A stretch of DNA of 64,000 bases from Aureispira sp. CCB-QB1 (lineage in GTDB: Bacteria > Bacteroidota > Bacteroidia > Chitinophagales > Saprospiraceae): NCBI RefSeq assembly GCF_000724545.1, contig NZ_JHBV01000030.1, positions 309,520-373,519 of the forward strand, written 5' to 3'. Shown here piece by piece: positions 10,258 to 20,477 of the stretch. The notes beneath the pieces were generated by a model. That model worked only from the letters and a program-made list of their open reading frames with translations. It was not told the DNA's origin and searched no databases. How positions within the stretch are numbered: position 1 is the stretch's first letter; the number at the start of each line of letters is the position of its first letter. The position numbers and the translations under genes are program-made.

Positions 10258-10845
10258 ATGACTAATTTATCCAAATACGCCGTTGCAACTATTCTTTTGT
10301 TATCTTTTTTGCCTCTAGGGTATCAATTCTTGAGCCAAGGAATGAGTGCAGAAGAAATTTTTGCTGCTAACTTTACAACTGAAAAAATTTCAGATTTCAA
10401 GAATCAACGTGGCTTTGATGAAACACAGGACAAATTGAATTCAAAAGAACTTGAAGCAGAAAAAAGTGCCCGTATCCGTTCCAAAGCTATTATTTCCTAT
10501 AATGGAAAAAAATACTCGGAAGCAATTAACTTATTTGAAAGTTATCTAGCCTCTAATGCATTCATCAAAAATAAATCAAAAATTGAGCTTTATTTAGCCA
10601 AAGCTTATTTAGCTGATAACAAACCACTTGAGGCAAAAAAAATACTAACAACCATAATAAAAACAGAAAAAAAGCGTATTAAACAAGATGCAGAGTGGTA
10701 TTTGGTACTAACTTTGATTAAAGAGGATAGTGTAGAGCAAGCAAAAGCAGAATTGAACAACATTCTGAATTCCCAAACACCACATGCTCACAAAGATAAA
10801 GCGCTGAAGTTGCAGCAACAAATTGACAAATACTACGTACAATAG
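10258..10845 (+). CDS. Membrane-anchored TPR-like protein
   Basis: 195 residues. An N-terminal hydrophobic segment (residues 7-25, VATILLLSFLPLGYQFL) is a membrane anchor or uncleaved signal. Residues 75-190 are helical, with tetratricopeptide-like spacing (AIISYNGKKYSEAINLFESYL, then LYLAKAYLADNKPLEAKKIL, then WYLVLTLIKEDSVEQAKAEL). Such repeats hold protein partners; the protein probably faces the periplasm. Its role is unknown. ATG start is the only good one. It stands alone between long non-coding stretches. Confidence 0.7.
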   Translation: MTNLSKYAVATILLLSFLPLGYQFLSQGMSAEEIFAANFTTEKISDFKNQRGFDETQDKLNSKELEAEKSARIRSKAIISYNGKKYSEAINLFESYLASNAFIKNKSKIELYLAKAYLADNKPLEAKKILTTIIKTEKKRIKQDAEWYLVLTLIKEDSVEQAKAELNNILNSQTPHAHKDKALKLQQQIDKYYVQ

Positions 10846-10991
10846 ATATATCTTTTATAATGCTTCTACATTTAATTACCTCAAAAGAAGAAAAGTCTTG
10901 TCTTTGTATTCTTGTCACTTTTGTATCAAACTTCTTCTTTTTTTGACTAAATAAGGTTAGATTGCATTTGCTTATTTAAAGTTTTATTTTT

Positions 10992-11022
10992 TTTGATAAT
11001 AAAAATCAAATAATTATCTTTA
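10992..11022 (+). promoter_or_regulatory. Bacteroidota-type promoter for the 11077 gene
   Basis: TTTG (10992-10995), a 19-bp spacer, then TATCTTTA (11015-11022), one mismatch from the TAxxTTTG consensus of the Bacteroidota housekeeping sigma factor. The predicted start leaves a leader of roughly 50 nt before the ATG at 11077. Confidence 0.6.
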
Positions 11023-11076
11023 CAAAGCATTATCTTATCTTACAAATTCTGTAATTTGACTAAAAACTAAAATTTT

Positions 11077-11967
11077 ATGGTTGTAAGAACTGTACTCAGA
11101 TTCACTAAATGTTTAGCTCTAATTGCCCTTGTTATTATGTTTTCTGCCGATGACGCTGATGCTCAGCGTGGAAAGCGAGGTAAACGTGGTAAAAAAGGCA
11201 AAGGGGGAGAATTGACAATCTTAAAAAACTTGCCTGAGTTTTTTGTAAACGATAATCTACTACCTAAATATTTAAAAGTCATTTATAAAAAAGACGCTGC
11301 CCGTTTGGCTCTTCGTCTAATCAACAAAGAACAACGTATTTCAAAACAAACGATACGTGTGCCAGAGGAGTTGGTGCAAGCTATCTACAATGCTTTGGTA
11401 GCGGTTCGTACTTCTGATTATGGTGCGATTGATACCATTTCAACCAAGTACAACGTTCGTTCATTTCCTATTCCTAATGTAGAAAGTATCATTTTGGTCT
11501 TTGAACACGATGCTCCTTGGGTGGAACCACTAAAACAACGCCAAGACACCACAGGAAGTGTTTCTATCAATAACCTCATTCGAGAATACAATTTAGTAAT
11601 GACTCGCATGGTTTATCTTGACGAAGAACGAGCAGGGTTGGTTCTTCAATCTAGAGAACCGTTAAATATGCCTGCTTTAATGATGAAGTTCTTTACAAGC
11701 GAAGGGGTTGGTTCTATTGAAGAAATTTTACCTTATGGAGATGGCAATGATATCAATATTGCTCGTACGAATGACGGGTGGGAAATTGTCTACAGTGTTA
11801 AATTTGGTAACTGTGTGAACCAATGTCAAAAATTCCATGAATGGAAATTTACGGTAAGCGAAGGAGGTGAAGTTGCTTATATCGGTGGCTCTGGACATAC
11901 AATTCCGCCTTGGATTAATGCCAATGCACAAGCAAAAAAATATCCTGATGTTCTAAAAAAGAACTAA
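11077..11967 (+). CDS. Secreted protein of unknown function with basic N-terminal tract
   Basis: 296 residues. Signal peptide about residues 1-30 (LALIALVIMFSADDADAQ, cleavage probably after ADA), followed at once by a strongly basic Gly/Arg/Lys tract (RGKRGKRGKKGKGG). The rest is a globular alpha/beta protein I cannot assign to a family. A GNCVNQCQKFHEWKF segment near residue 247 resembles the end of a lipid-binding or barrel-like fold in Bacteroidota hypotheticals, but that is only an impression. Monocistronic, with its own promoter (10992) and terminator (11990). Function unknown. Confidence 0.7.
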   Translation: MVVRTVLRFTKCLALIALVIMFSADDADAQRGKRGKRGKKGKGGELTILKNLPEFFVNDNLLPKYLKVIYKKDAARLALRLINKEQRISKQTIRVPEELVQAIYNALVAVRTSDYGAIDTISTKYNVRSFPIPNVESIILVFEHDAPWVEPLKQRQDTTGSVSINNLIREYNLVMTRMVYLDEERAGLVLQSREPLNMPALMMKFFTSEGVGSIEEILPYGDGNDINIARTNDGWEIVYSVKFGNCVNQCQKFHEWKFTVSEGGEVAYIGGSGHTIPPWINANAQAKKYPDVLKKN

Positions 11968-11989
11968 GTTGATTATAAAAAATAGATAA

Positions 11990-12024
11990 AAAAAGCTTTC
12001 TACAATGTAGAAAGCTTTTTTTAT
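11990..12024. terminator. Strong bidirectional terminator
   Basis: A long perfect inverted repeat, AAAAAAAGCTTTCTACA paired with TGTAGAAAGCTTTTTTT. It separates the convergent genes at 11077 (+) and 12066 (-). Confidence 0.85.
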
Positions 12025-12065
12025 TAGGTATTAATAGCACTTAAAAATACTTCTATAAATGAAAT

Positions 12066-13424
12066 TTAGTCGTCCAACTTAGAAAATAATCCCAAACTTG
12101 TTTGCAATGAATCCTTCGCCTCAGGTGTCAAGTGCAAAGCAAATGGCTCGTAGGGCAAGTGATAATCATGTGTTGTTAGTTTCCAGTATAAAATTCCTTC
12201 TAAGTTAATTCGCTGCTCTTTAACCACCTCATACAAAGCATCAATCGCAAATTTTCGTTCTTCCCAATCTGCTTCTTCCCTATCCCAAACAATAAGACGC
12301 TCATTCTGATTAGAGCCGACTACTGAAAAACCAAAACCTGTCCAAGGTTCTATAGTCGTATTTTTGCGGTTGATATATCCTAGTTCTGTAAAAAGCATCG
12401 GTTTATCTTTTAAATCATGCTGGGCACGAAAAGCATCAACTTGATCAAATACATTTTCCCAACCTCTTTTTAACGTTTTTTGCATCTTTTGAGGACTCAC
12501 AATTGTTTGATTGGCATTTCTAAGCGCGAAGTAAGCATTGATTCCTATAAAGTCTAAGTCATCCCAAAAAGCAACTTCATGGTAATTATCAAAATTAGCC
12601 GCATAAGTTAGCTTTCCTTTATAAATTGTTCGGACTTCTTTGATTAGCTTCTTCCACTGATAAAGAGCTTGTTTTCTCCTTTGATTCATCAAAGCCAATC
12701 GGTTTCTTTTTCCTGCAAAAGTCACTTGCTGCCCCCATGTATGATTGTATTTGATGCGGTCGTCTATATAGGCTCTTAAATTTTTATAATTATCATAACC
12801 TCTTACCCACAAATCTTCTTCCTTGAGTTGCTTTTTATACTTCAAAGCTCGCTGTTCAAATTTTCTTTGAGCAGGCACACTATTATAATAGGCATACAAA
12901 GAAGGCATTGAGTTCACTTCAAACGTGGAAACTAAAGCATTCATTTCGCTGCCAATACAAAACACATCGACTCCTTCTTGGGCAGCAATAGTAGCCCACT
13001 TCTTGGCAAAAGCTTGATATCGACCAAACCAATTGACCAACAAACTATCGTTCTTGGGCAATACCATACCGTGCCACATAAAACGATTGCGAACAAAGGC
13101 GTGATCTAAGGATACTCGAAGAATCAAAATAACATGTAAACCTGCTGCTTTGGCTGCTCTTATTTCAGATAATACCCCTTGATTTTGATCATCAAAACTC
13201 AAAGAATCACTGTCCCACTCTCCTTGTTTAGCATATATGGTTACCTCAACAGTATTCATGTTTGCATCTTGCAACATCTTAACCCAGTCCTCATTATTTG
13301 CTTCATTAATTTGAATACCGCCTAAATAGAACGTATCTGGCTGATAAGGTGCCTTATACTGTTCTCTACTAAATAACAAGAAAATAAGTGGCGCAATAAA
13401 AACGACTAGTAAAATTTTTTTCAT
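12066..13424 (-). CDS. Glycoside hydrolase, GH113-like (TIM barrel)
   Basis: 452 residues with an N-terminal hydrophobic signal or anchor (residues 3-18). The body reads as a TIM-barrel glycosidase: GGIQINEANNEDWVKMLQDA at the first strand, then FCIGSEMNAL with Glu160 as candidate acid/base, and MLFTELGYINRK with Glu347 as candidate nucleophile. This layout matches GH113-type beta-mannanase-like proteins. The family usually hydrolyses or transfers beta-linked sugars; the substrate here is not known. Likely outside the inner membrane. ATG start precedes the hydrophobic segment. Stands alone, ending convergently against the 11077 gene. Confidence 0.75.
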   Translation of the reverse strand: MKKILLVVFIAPLIFLLFSREQYKAPYQPDTFYLGGIQINEANNEDWVKMLQDANMNTVEVTIYAKQGEWDSDSLSFDDQNQGVLSEIRAAKAAGLHVILILRVSLDHAFVRNRFMWHGMVLPKNDSLLVNWFGRYQAFAKKWATIAAQEGVDVFCIGSEMNALVSTFEVNSMPSLYAYYNSVPAQRKFEQRALKYKKQLKEEDLWVRGYDNYKNLRAYIDDRIKYNHTWGQQVTFAGKRNRLALMNQRRKQALYQWKKLIKEVRTIYKGKLTYAANFDNYHEVAFWDDLDFIGINAYFALRNANQTIVSPQKMQKTLKRGWENVFDQVDAFRAQHDLKDKPMLFTELGYINRKNTTIEPWTGFGFSVVGSNQNERLIVWDREEADWEERKFAIDALYEVVKEQRINLEGILYWKLTTHDYHLPYEPFALHLTPEAKDSLQTSLGLFSKLDD

Positions 13425-14362
13425 AATAGAAAGTTATACAGACTATAGGAGGCTAAAAGTTGGATTCAAAAACACAATTCAAGATGCACAAAAGTCTGCT
13501 CCTCTAAATAATCTTTATGGTGGTCTTTTTAATCAGTTGTTTAAGGTTACTTTCTGAGCTTTTGTTGATAAATTTTTGATACTTCTCTTTTTAATACTAC
13601 TTAGCGGTGCGGCTAATCTTATGCAACTTTCTATCGAAATAATGTTTTAAAAGTAAGCTAACGAGCATTTAGGTAGTACAGTTACCATGCGTTATATGAA
13701 CGCTGTACAACATACCAAAAGCAAAAATGGGTAAGGTTATGCAAACTATTCAGCAGTTTTCATAAACGCTATTTATTAAAATTTGTCGAAGAAGACCTTT
13801 ACAATATTTATAAAAGTAAACTAGTGCTTCTTTCAAATCTCCTACAATCAATCTACCTTAGAACGACCGATTGGTACAAATCTAACATTTACCTTTATCT
13901 TTAACTAAAAAACGCCTCTTAATTAATCCCTTGACCAGAAATCTGACGATTTCCTGATTGGCACACCTTTAAACTCCTCATATCCCAAAGACCAAACATT
14001 TGCTATTAAGATAGCAAAGTAGTATCTTTGAACACCGAGTATAGAGTCAAAATTCAATTGATTTTAACTTCAAGTAGACGTCTTATTCACAATAGTCTAT
14101 TAACAAATACTAAAGAAGTAAATAATGCGTCAACGATTTTCTTTTATCAAAAACACATTGTATAAATTTTGATATTGGGACACCCATAAACATTCCTATA
14201 TAAAATAGGAACTTATAATCAAATGTTAAAACCTATCGTTTTTGAAAGTATCTTTCTCAAGCGTATAAAGGTCAATTATCGTTTTAAGTTGAGATAATGC
14301 CATAAACTACATTCCTCTCCCTTAAACACTAATCTATTCAAATCACTAGAACTAAAAAATTC
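13425..14362. other. Gene-free interval with one promoter candidate
   Basis: About 940 bp without a supportable gene. It holds the promoter candidate at 13999-14030 for the M48 gene, overlapping a short dyad (TTTGCTAT/ATAGCAAA). Nothing else recognised. Confidence 0.45.
13999..14030 (+). promoter_or_regulatory. Candidate Bacteroidota promoter upstream of M48 gene
   Basis: TTTG (13999-14002), a 20-bp spacer, then TATCTTTG (14023-14030), a full match to the TAxxTTTG -7 box. It is 333 bp upstream of the ATG at 14363. An inverted repeat (TTTGCTAT...ATAGCAAA) fills most of the spacer and could be a regulator site. Confidence 0.45.
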
Positions 14363-16633
14363 ATGTTAAAGTACACAATTTCCCTACTGTTAAGTCTTTG
14401 TTTCTGCGCTTGCCTATTGGCTCAAAATGTTGATTTTGACAATTATGAATTGTTAAAAAGCACAGGTACGATTCCTCAAGAATTTTTAACTCCATCGTCA
14501 GAAAAGTACAAGAAGGAGTTGGAAAAAGTAAACCAAGAGGCTAAAAAATCAGATCAAAAAGATGAGAAACAATTTTATTTAGAAAGTAATTTTGTTGTTG
14601 ATGATTTGTTACAAAGTGCCAAAGTTTTGTTCAACGACCCAATTACTCAGTATATCAACCAAGTTGCTGATGAACTCTTAAAAAATGATCCAGAACTCCG
14701 TAAAAAGGTACGCTTCTACGCTGTTCGTTCGTCGGCTGTAAATGCATTTGCTACCAATCAAGGAATTATTTTTGTCAACATCGGGCTGTTAGCACAATTG
14801 GAAAATGAAGCTCAGTTGGCTTTTATTTTAGCTCATGAAATCTCCCATGTCCGTCATGGTCATGCGTTAGATATGTATATGGAAGCTCAAAAAATCAACC
14901 GTTATTCTAGTCGATCTGATTTGCTTGAAAACACTTCTTTTGACGATAAAATGGTCGCTACTAATTACTATTCCAAAGAACTAGAAACTGCCGCAGACAA
15001 AGAAGGGTTAGACTTGTACTTAGCTAGTCAATATAGTTTAGATGATTTAGATGGCGTTTTTGATGTTCTACAATACTCCTACCTACCTTTTGACATCTTA
15101 ACTTTTAAAAAAGAATTCTTTGAGAATGAATTCATTGAATTTCCAGAAGATTATTTTTTGCCAGAAGAAGAAATTAGTGAAATTAATGGCGAATACGAGG
15201 AAGATGAATCGAAAAGCACACATCCTAGTATTGATAAAAGAAGGGCAGCCTGTGCCGATATTGTTGCTAAAAACAGCTTTGCCAATCGCCAATCTTTTAT
15301 TGTTAACAATCAAGAAGCATTTTTAAAAATTAGAGACATTGCTCGTTTTGAATTGGCTTATTACTATTTGCATGCCTTTAGATACCAAGATGCGATCTAT
15401 GCTTGCTATATTTTGATGCAAAAATATCCTAACAGCTTCTTTTTAAAGAAAATAATTGCTAAGTCACTTTACGGCTTTACAAAATTTCAAAATGAAATAA
15501 AGGGCGTAAAAACCTATTCTATTTCTTATAGCAATGAGGGCATAGATTCTGAATACATGAGCAAGAGTGCTTACAAGAAAATAGAGGGTCCTTCTCAGCA
15601 GGTATACTATTTCTTATCTCAACTAAAACCAAATGAATTAACGGTATTTGCACTCCGTTATATTTGGGACTTGACAGCAGAACATCCTAATGATAGTGAG
15701 CTCAACCACATCAAAGAAGACTTATTCTTGGAGTTGGCTTACCACTATGACAAACGCTCTGAGTTTTCGACGCAAAGTATCGTTGAGGTTGAAGTGGCAG
15801 AATTAGCAAAACAACAGCAAGATAGTATTGACAAAGCTAATAACAATTCTACTTCTAATAAGAAACTGTCCAAATACGACAAGATCAAAAAACAAAAAAA
15901 GCAACAAGAAGTTATTACAGAGGATGAGGTTGAGGAGAAAGATTACGAAATATATGCTTTTAGAGATATATTAGAGTCCGAAGAATTCATCGACTTATTT
16001 TCTAAGGGACAACTTGAAAAAAAGGAACGAAACAATCGCACAGAATACTACAATAGTCATGAAGGTAGAGCTGAAATGCGTCGACGCAAAAAACGCAATG
16101 CCGTTGCGCTTGGAATTGATTCCGTTTTGGTATATGCTCCTTACTATGTTAAGATCATAGATGGTAGAAAAACTAAAGTCGATCATTTGACTTCAGAGAA
16201 GAATCAAGCCCTGCTGACAGATTTACTACTCAAAAATGCCCAACTTGCTAAATTGGATGTTACGTTACTCAACACAGCTAACTTATCCAATACCGATGCT
16301 GAAGCGTTTAATGAACTTCGTGTTTTGTCTGAATGGATGTCGCAACAAAATCGTTTTGGCGGAAGTCTACTCATGAAAGGCTTTAATCAAAGCGCAACAG
16401 ATGCTATTGTCAAAAAATATGGTGTTAAGTACCTTCTATTTACTGGAATTGCATCCCTTCAACGCCGCAAAACACATTGGATTTATTGGTCTGTTGTTTT
16501 TGATTTGACAACGGGACGCTATAGTGTTATAAAAGAAGATTATTACAAAAGAAAAGATACCAAAACGCAATTAAATGCACATTTATTTGATGCGCTGTTT
16601 CAAATAAAATCTAAACCCAAAGCAGGTTATTAA
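14363..16633 (+). CDS. Secreted M48-family zinc metalloprotease
   Basis: 756 residues with a signal peptide (residues 1-20, ending LLAQ). The M48 domain (about residues 85-330) has the zinc motif HEISH at 158-162 in FILAHEISHVRHGHA, and the third ligand is expected in ETAADKEGLDLYL. M48 proteins of the BepA/LoiP kind degrade or chaperone envelope proteins. A TPR-like stretch follows (ARFELAYYYLHAFRYQDAIYACYIL). A charged Lys/Glu-rich linker (about 480-530) leads to a C-terminal domain I do not recognise, making it longer than usual M48 proteins. Periplasmic. Followed by a barrel-like protein gene 56 bp downstream. Confidence 0.88.
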   Translation: MLKYTISLLLSLCFCACLLAQNVDFDNYELLKSTGTIPQEFLTPSSEKYKKELEKVNQEAKKSDQKDEKQFYLESNFVVDDLLQSAKVLFNDPITQYINQVADELLKNDPELRKKVRFYAVRSSAVNAFATNQGIIFVNIGLLAQLENEAQLAFILAHEISHVRHGHALDMYMEAQKINRYSSRSDLLENTSFDDKMVATNYYSKELETAADKEGLDLYLASQYSLDDLDGVFDVLQYSYLPFDILTFKKEFFENEFIEFPEDYFLPEEEISEINGEYEEDESKSTHPSIDKRRAACADIVAKNSFANRQSFIVNNQEAFLKIRDIARFELAYYYLHAFRYQDAIYACYILMQKYPNSFFLKKIIAKSLYGFTKFQNEIKGVKTYSISYSNEGIDSEYMSKSAYKKIEGPSQQVYYFLSQLKPNELTVFALRYIWDLTAEHPNDSELNHIKEDLFLELAYHYDKRSEFSTQSIVEVEVAELAKQQQDSIDKANNNSTSNKKLSKYDKIKKQKKQQEVITEDEVEEKDYEIYAFRDILESEEFIDLFSKGQLEKKERNNRTEYYNSHEGRAEMRRRKKRNAVALGIDSVLVYAPYYVKIIDGRKTKVDHLTSEKNQALLTDLLLKNAQLAKLDVTLLNTANLSNTDAEAFNELRVLSEWMSQQNRFGGSLLMKGFNQSATDAIVKKYGVKYLLFTGIASLQRRKTHWIYWSVVFDLTTGRYSVIKEDYYKRKDTKTQLNAHLFDALFQIKSKPKAGY

Positions 16634-16689
16634 CCTCATTTTCTAAATTTTAAATATTGCTCTTAGCACCATCATACAATTATAAAACC

Positions 16690-17511
16690 ATGAAGTATTT
16701 TTTAATTTTTGTAATTACCCTTTCTTGCTTAGCACAGTCTACGTCTATGCAAGCCCAAGTTCCTGGCTATCAAGGGAAACGTTTTTTTATAGAACTAGGT
16801 GGTTCTTTCTTTTTTAACCTGGGTTACCCTACAGCTCAAAACAAAGGACCAAAATCATTTCCGTTTGATGCTCATACGGGACATTTTACCTTAAAAGATC
16901 GTTATAATATAGGTTTACAATATGTAGTTGGAAGAAAACAAAGTCTCAAACTAGCCTACAACTATCAAGTATCTGGTTTGAATGTTACGACCTCTACTCC
17001 TAGCCTATTTCAGTCAAGCAGAGATATTCACAATCTATTTTATCAACTCCATGCTCATGACATTAACTTGGGTATTAATTTATATGGAAGAGCCACTGCC
17101 AATCTTGCCCCTCTAGGTTTTTATTGGGACTTTGGATTGCGTTTTGTATTTGTAAATGGCAACTTGAGAGATCAACGCGTAGAATATGCTGACAATAGAG
17201 CCGATAATCGACCTTATCCAGATCAAGTAGCTGCATTGACGCACGAAACTTCTACGTTTATGTTGGGTGTTGCAGCTAGTTGGGGCTATCGAACTGTTAT
17301 TGCCGACCGAATAACCTTTCGAGTTGGAATTGAAACTACTATTTTCCCTCAATACATTTTTGTTGGAAATCCTGGAGGTCCATTGCCCACTCCTTTTAAT
17401 ATAAGTGGCAATAATCAAGAAATCCATGTTTATCAATTAGAAACCATCCGCAGCATTCAAGATCGTTACCTTTTTGGGATACATATTGGAGTTGGTGCGC
17501 TACTCTTTTAG
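16690..17511 (+). CDS. Outer-membrane beta-barrel-like protein
   Basis: 273 residues from the ATG at 16690; an earlier in-frame start at 16657 would put 11 polar residues before the signal peptide and is less likely. Signal peptide MKYFLIFVITLSCLAQ to about MQAQ. The mature part has alternating aromatic/polar strands typical of outer-membrane porin-like barrels (KRFFIELGGSFFFNLGY, YNIGLQYVVG, LKLAYNYQVSG), ending in a hydrophobic strand (FGIHIGVGALLF) like a barrel-closing beta signal. Likely an outer-membrane protein of unknown cargo. It may be co-transcribed with the M48 gene. Confidence 0.65.
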   Translation: MKYFLIFVITLSCLAQSTSMQAQVPGYQGKRFFIELGGSFFFNLGYPTAQNKGPKSFPFDAHTGHFTLKDRYNIGLQYVVGRKQSLKLAYNYQVSGLNVTTSTPSLFQSSRDIHNLFYQLHAHDINLGINLYGRATANLAPLGFYWDFGLRFVFVNGNLRDQRVEYADNRADNRPYPDQVAALTHETSTFMLGVAASWGYRTVIADRITFRVGIETTIFPQYIFVGNPGGPLPTPFNISGNNQEIHVYQLETIRSIQDRYLFGIHIGVGALLF

Positions 17512-17604
17512 ATGTGCCAATAATTTGGAGTATTATTTGAGGCTAAAAATATATTGTCCATTTAAACCTAATCTAACTCTTATCCTGATTAAATCTATTC
17601 TATT

Positions 17605-18633
17605 ATGAAACATCTATATTTAAGTTGCTTGGCAATCGTTTTGTTGCTAGGTATTGGTAGTTGTACCAAATACGATCCAATCTATGGAGTTGCTGGCAAT
17701 TCAGCAACCAATTCTGTTGAATTGAAAAAGGACTTGGCTTATATTCATCGCAACGATATTTACTTAGTTAACGAAATACTATCTGAGCGAAAAAAATTAA
17801 CTAGTTCTCCTACTAGTTCTAAAACACATATAGCTCTTAGTCCTAAACACGATAAAATTGCCTATTTAAATGCTAATAAAACGCCTGTTATTATTGATAC
17901 AGTAGGAGCACAAATTGCTGTTTTAAGTCAGTACAACAACGTTTCTGATATTTTTTGGCACAAAAACAATGGCAACCCAACTTTGGTCATTTTGGTAAAT
18001 AATACCATCGAATTTTATGGTCCAAGCTTAGCCATTAGTAGTGATCCTTTTAGTTATGCCTTTCCTTCTGATGTAACATTTCGAGCCGTTGATGCTCTAT
18101 CTATTAATGATAATCTGGATATTCTATTTACTTATAGATTTCAACGTCCATTTACCCCCACTTCGTCTTTAAGAAAGTATTATCATGGTGTTGGTGTTAA
18201 TTTTAGCAATAGCAGTCTTGGCAAACAATTTGCTACAGAAGATGGTGTTTATTCACCTTCTTCGTCTTCTTATAGCAGTCAATCCTATCCTTATTATCAT
18301 AGTATTACCTATAATGAAGCGAGTGATAATGCAACGATTGGTCTGATTACCAATGGGAGCGAAAATAACTATACGGCTTATTCAGTTGCTGCTTATAGTT
18401 ACCAAGGAAGTACCAACCGTATAACTACACAAAGTACAACCTTAAATAATGCTGAAAATTATTATAAAGAGACGAATAGAGGTAGTGTTACGGCTAATCC
18501 TTATCAACTAAGAAAATACTTGGTCAATCTACCTCCTGGCGTTCCCCCTCCAACAGGAACTGCCAATACCTATACTATTGATTTTTTAACTCAAAATAAT
18601 TCTGCGCCTACTTATTTTGATTGGAATCCATAA
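17605..18633 (+). CDS. Lipoprotein of unknown function
   Basis: 342 residues with a lipoprotein signal: hydrophobic core LAIVLLLGIG and lipobox GIGSC (Cys20). The first half has short repeats of the kind seen in beta-propellers (LAYIHRNDIYLVNE; HIALSPKHDKIAYLNANKTPVI), reminiscent of WD40/TolB-type lipoproteins, but I cannot name the family. The second half is rich in Ser, Tyr and Asn. Probably anchored in the inner or outer membrane. It follows the barrel gene by 93 bp and ends at a strong terminator. Confidence 0.7.
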   Translation: MKHLYLSCLAIVLLLGIGSCTKYDPIYGVAGNSATNSVELKKDLAYIHRNDIYLVNEILSERKKLTSSPTSSKTHIALSPKHDKIAYLNANKTPVIIDTVGAQIAVLSQYNNVSDIFWHKNNGNPTLVILVNNTIEFYGPSLAISSDPFSYAFPSDVTFRAVDALSINDNLDILFTYRFQRPFTPTSSLRKYYHGVGVNFSNSSLGKQFATEDGVYSPSSSSYSSQSYPYYHSITYNEASDNATIGLITNGSENNYTAYSVAAYSYQGSTNRITTQSTTLNNAENYYKETNRGSVTANPYQLRKYLVNLPPGVPPPTGTANTYTIDFLTQNNSAPTYFDWNP

Positions 18634-18636
18634 TAC

Positions 18637-18682
18637 AAAAATGGGATGTCACAACAAATTGTTCGACATCCCATTTTTATTT
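18637..18682. terminator. Bidirectional terminator
   Basis: AAAAATGGGATGTC (18637-18650) pairs exactly with GACATCCCATTTTT (18665-18678) around a 14-nt loop, between convergent genes. Confidence 0.85.
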
Positions 18683-18728
18683 TATCCTAGTAGTCAGCGA
18701 TTAGCTTGAGCAATCCAAACTATTGTAC

Positions 18729-20126
18729 CTATTGCTTTTTCATCCAATCTAAAACCAACTCCATCGCAACAGGTGAAAAGGTTTCTTCAATCTTAACATA
18801 TTCGTCTACTGCGCCTGTTTCGGCTGTTTGAAAGAGGTGATTTAAATTAGGTATGGCAACGGTTTTTACCTGTTGATTCTTGGCCATTTTCAAAGCTGCT
18901 TCGATAGCCTCTAAGTTAGGAGTAGCAGCAACTTGCAAATCTTTTTCTCCATTGATTGCCAATACGGGGCATTTTACCTTTTTTAAATATGCTTGAGGCT
19001 GATAGCGAATAAAATAACGCATCCATGGGCTATGTACTGTTGAAACGGTTTGCCTCAAAGCTCCCTCACTAAGCCCGACAGCCTTTCGAGTTTCTTCATC
19101 TAACATCTCTACATCTCCTCGCACCATTTTTACAATATCTCCAACTCCTAATTCATCTTTTTTGTCTTGTATAATTGCTTCGTAAATTTTGCGAGTTACC
19201 TTTTGTGTTCCCTCTATCGCTTCGTCACTCAAGCCTTGTTGTTTCATAATATCATGGCTTTGTCTTATCAACAATTCATTGCCAGGAACTCCAGGACCTG
19301 CCAATAAGACAATAAAAGCAACACCTTTGTTTTTACTGGCAACCATCGGTGCAATCATTCCTCCCTCACTATGTCCTACCAAGCCTATTTTTTTCGCATC
19401 AATGCGATCATGTTTTTTCAAAAAATTAAATCCAGCCTCCACATCTGTTGCAAAATCCGCACTAGTTGCTTTGCTAAAATCACCTTCAGAACTACCGACT
19501 CCTCTATCATCAAAACGCAAAACAGCAAAACCATTTCTAGTCCAATAATCTGCCAAAACCCAAAATGGCTTGTGTTTTAAGATAGTCTCATCTCGATCTT
19601 GTGGTCCTGACCCAGAAATTAAAATCACCGCAGGGTGTTTACCATTTCCTTCAGGAATGGTTAATGTGCCTGCCAATTTAATTTTGGCTTTTTTATTTTC
19701 ATATTGCACCTCTTCAATCGAATAAGGAAAAGGGGCTTGAGGTTCTTGTGGACGAGCTAATTGCTTCGTTTTACCTTTTTTCAATTCCAAAGGAAACGAT
19801 TGACCTTGTATCCATTCACCATTTATTTGCTGTTTATCATCGCTCAACTCACCGACAAATTTTGCCTGTGCTGCTTTCAAACTCATGCTAATTGTTTTAT
19901 CTTTTTGAATAACCACATCATCCATTTTCAGGTCATAAGCCATTTGATCAGGGCTATCCATTAACGCAGTCCAAGTATTGTTCTCTCCTTTTTTAATATG
20001 AAAAACAAGGCGAAGTTCTTGCATGCCAACATTCAAATTTCCTTCCCAAGTTCCTTCCCAATCATTCTGAGCCCAAAGGCTTGTCGTCATCAATAAAATA
20101 AGGGTGCTAATTATTAGGTGTTTCAT
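18729..20126 (-). CDS. Secreted alpha/beta hydrolase
   Basis: 465 residues. Signal peptide ends at SLWAQ (residue 20). Residues 22-120 form a beta-rich N-terminal domain (WEGTWEGNLNVGMQELRLVFHI), as found in front of many Bacteroidota hydrolases. The alpha/beta hydrolase domain follows: oxyanion region ILISGSGPQDRDE, nucleophile elbow GHSEGG (Ser253), acid in LAINGEKDLQV and His in PNLNHLFQ. Such enzymes cleave esters or peptides in the periplasm; the substrate is unknown. ATG start precedes the signal. Monocistronic. Confidence 0.88.
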   Translation of the reverse strand: MKHLIISTLILLMTTSLWAQNDWEGTWEGNLNVGMQELRLVFHIKKGENNTWTALMDSPDQMAYDLKMDDVVIQKDKTISMSLKAAQAKFVGELSDDKQQINGEWIQGQSFPLELKKGKTKQLARPQEPQAPFPYSIEEVQYENKKAKIKLAGTLTIPEGNGKHPAVILISGSGPQDRDETILKHKPFWVLADYWTRNGFAVLRFDDRGVGSSEGDFSKATSADFATDVEAGFNFLKKHDRIDAKKIGLVGHSEGGMIAPMVASKNKGVAFIVLLAGPGVPGNELLIRQSHDIMKQQGLSDEAIEGTQKVTRKIYEAIIQDKKDELGVGDIVKMVRGDVEMLDEETRKAVGLSEGALRQTVSTVHSPWMRYFIRYQPQAYLKKVKCPVLAINGEKDLQVAATPNLEAIEAALKMAKNQQVKTVAIPNLNHLFQTAETGAVDEYVKIEETFSPVAMELVLDWMKKQ

Positions 20127-20477
20127 TGTTTGTAGTATTAATTTGTTGATAATTGTAAAACAACCTTTCTGTAGGACTAATCTTACATCAAGTCTTTTAC
20201 CATACTTTTAAGTTTTATTTTTATTGTAACAGTAGTTACATTTTTAACATTTAGACATTTATCTAAATATATAATTAGAACTACAAAAGGGCAAAAAAAG
20301 TTCGCTCAAATCACAAATTTTATTCTAACTCAAAGAAAACCCTTTAGAGATCCTATAAAAATCGTTTTCATTCAGAACTTTATTCCTTAACTTACATTCA
20401 TTAACAACAATTATCATCTCATTCCATTTGCTCTAAAATTCCATACGACAGACCAAAGATTAAAAATTGTTTTGCCC
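20127..20477. other. Divergent intergenic region
   Basis: About 350 bp between divergent genes (hydrolase on minus, kinase on plus). It must hold both promoters. I see no clear consensus match and no repeat. Confidence 0.4.

Noticed and set aside
19189..19548. Plus-strand 119-codon frame
   Set aside because: Lies antisense inside the alpha/beta hydrolase gene and has low-complexity composition.
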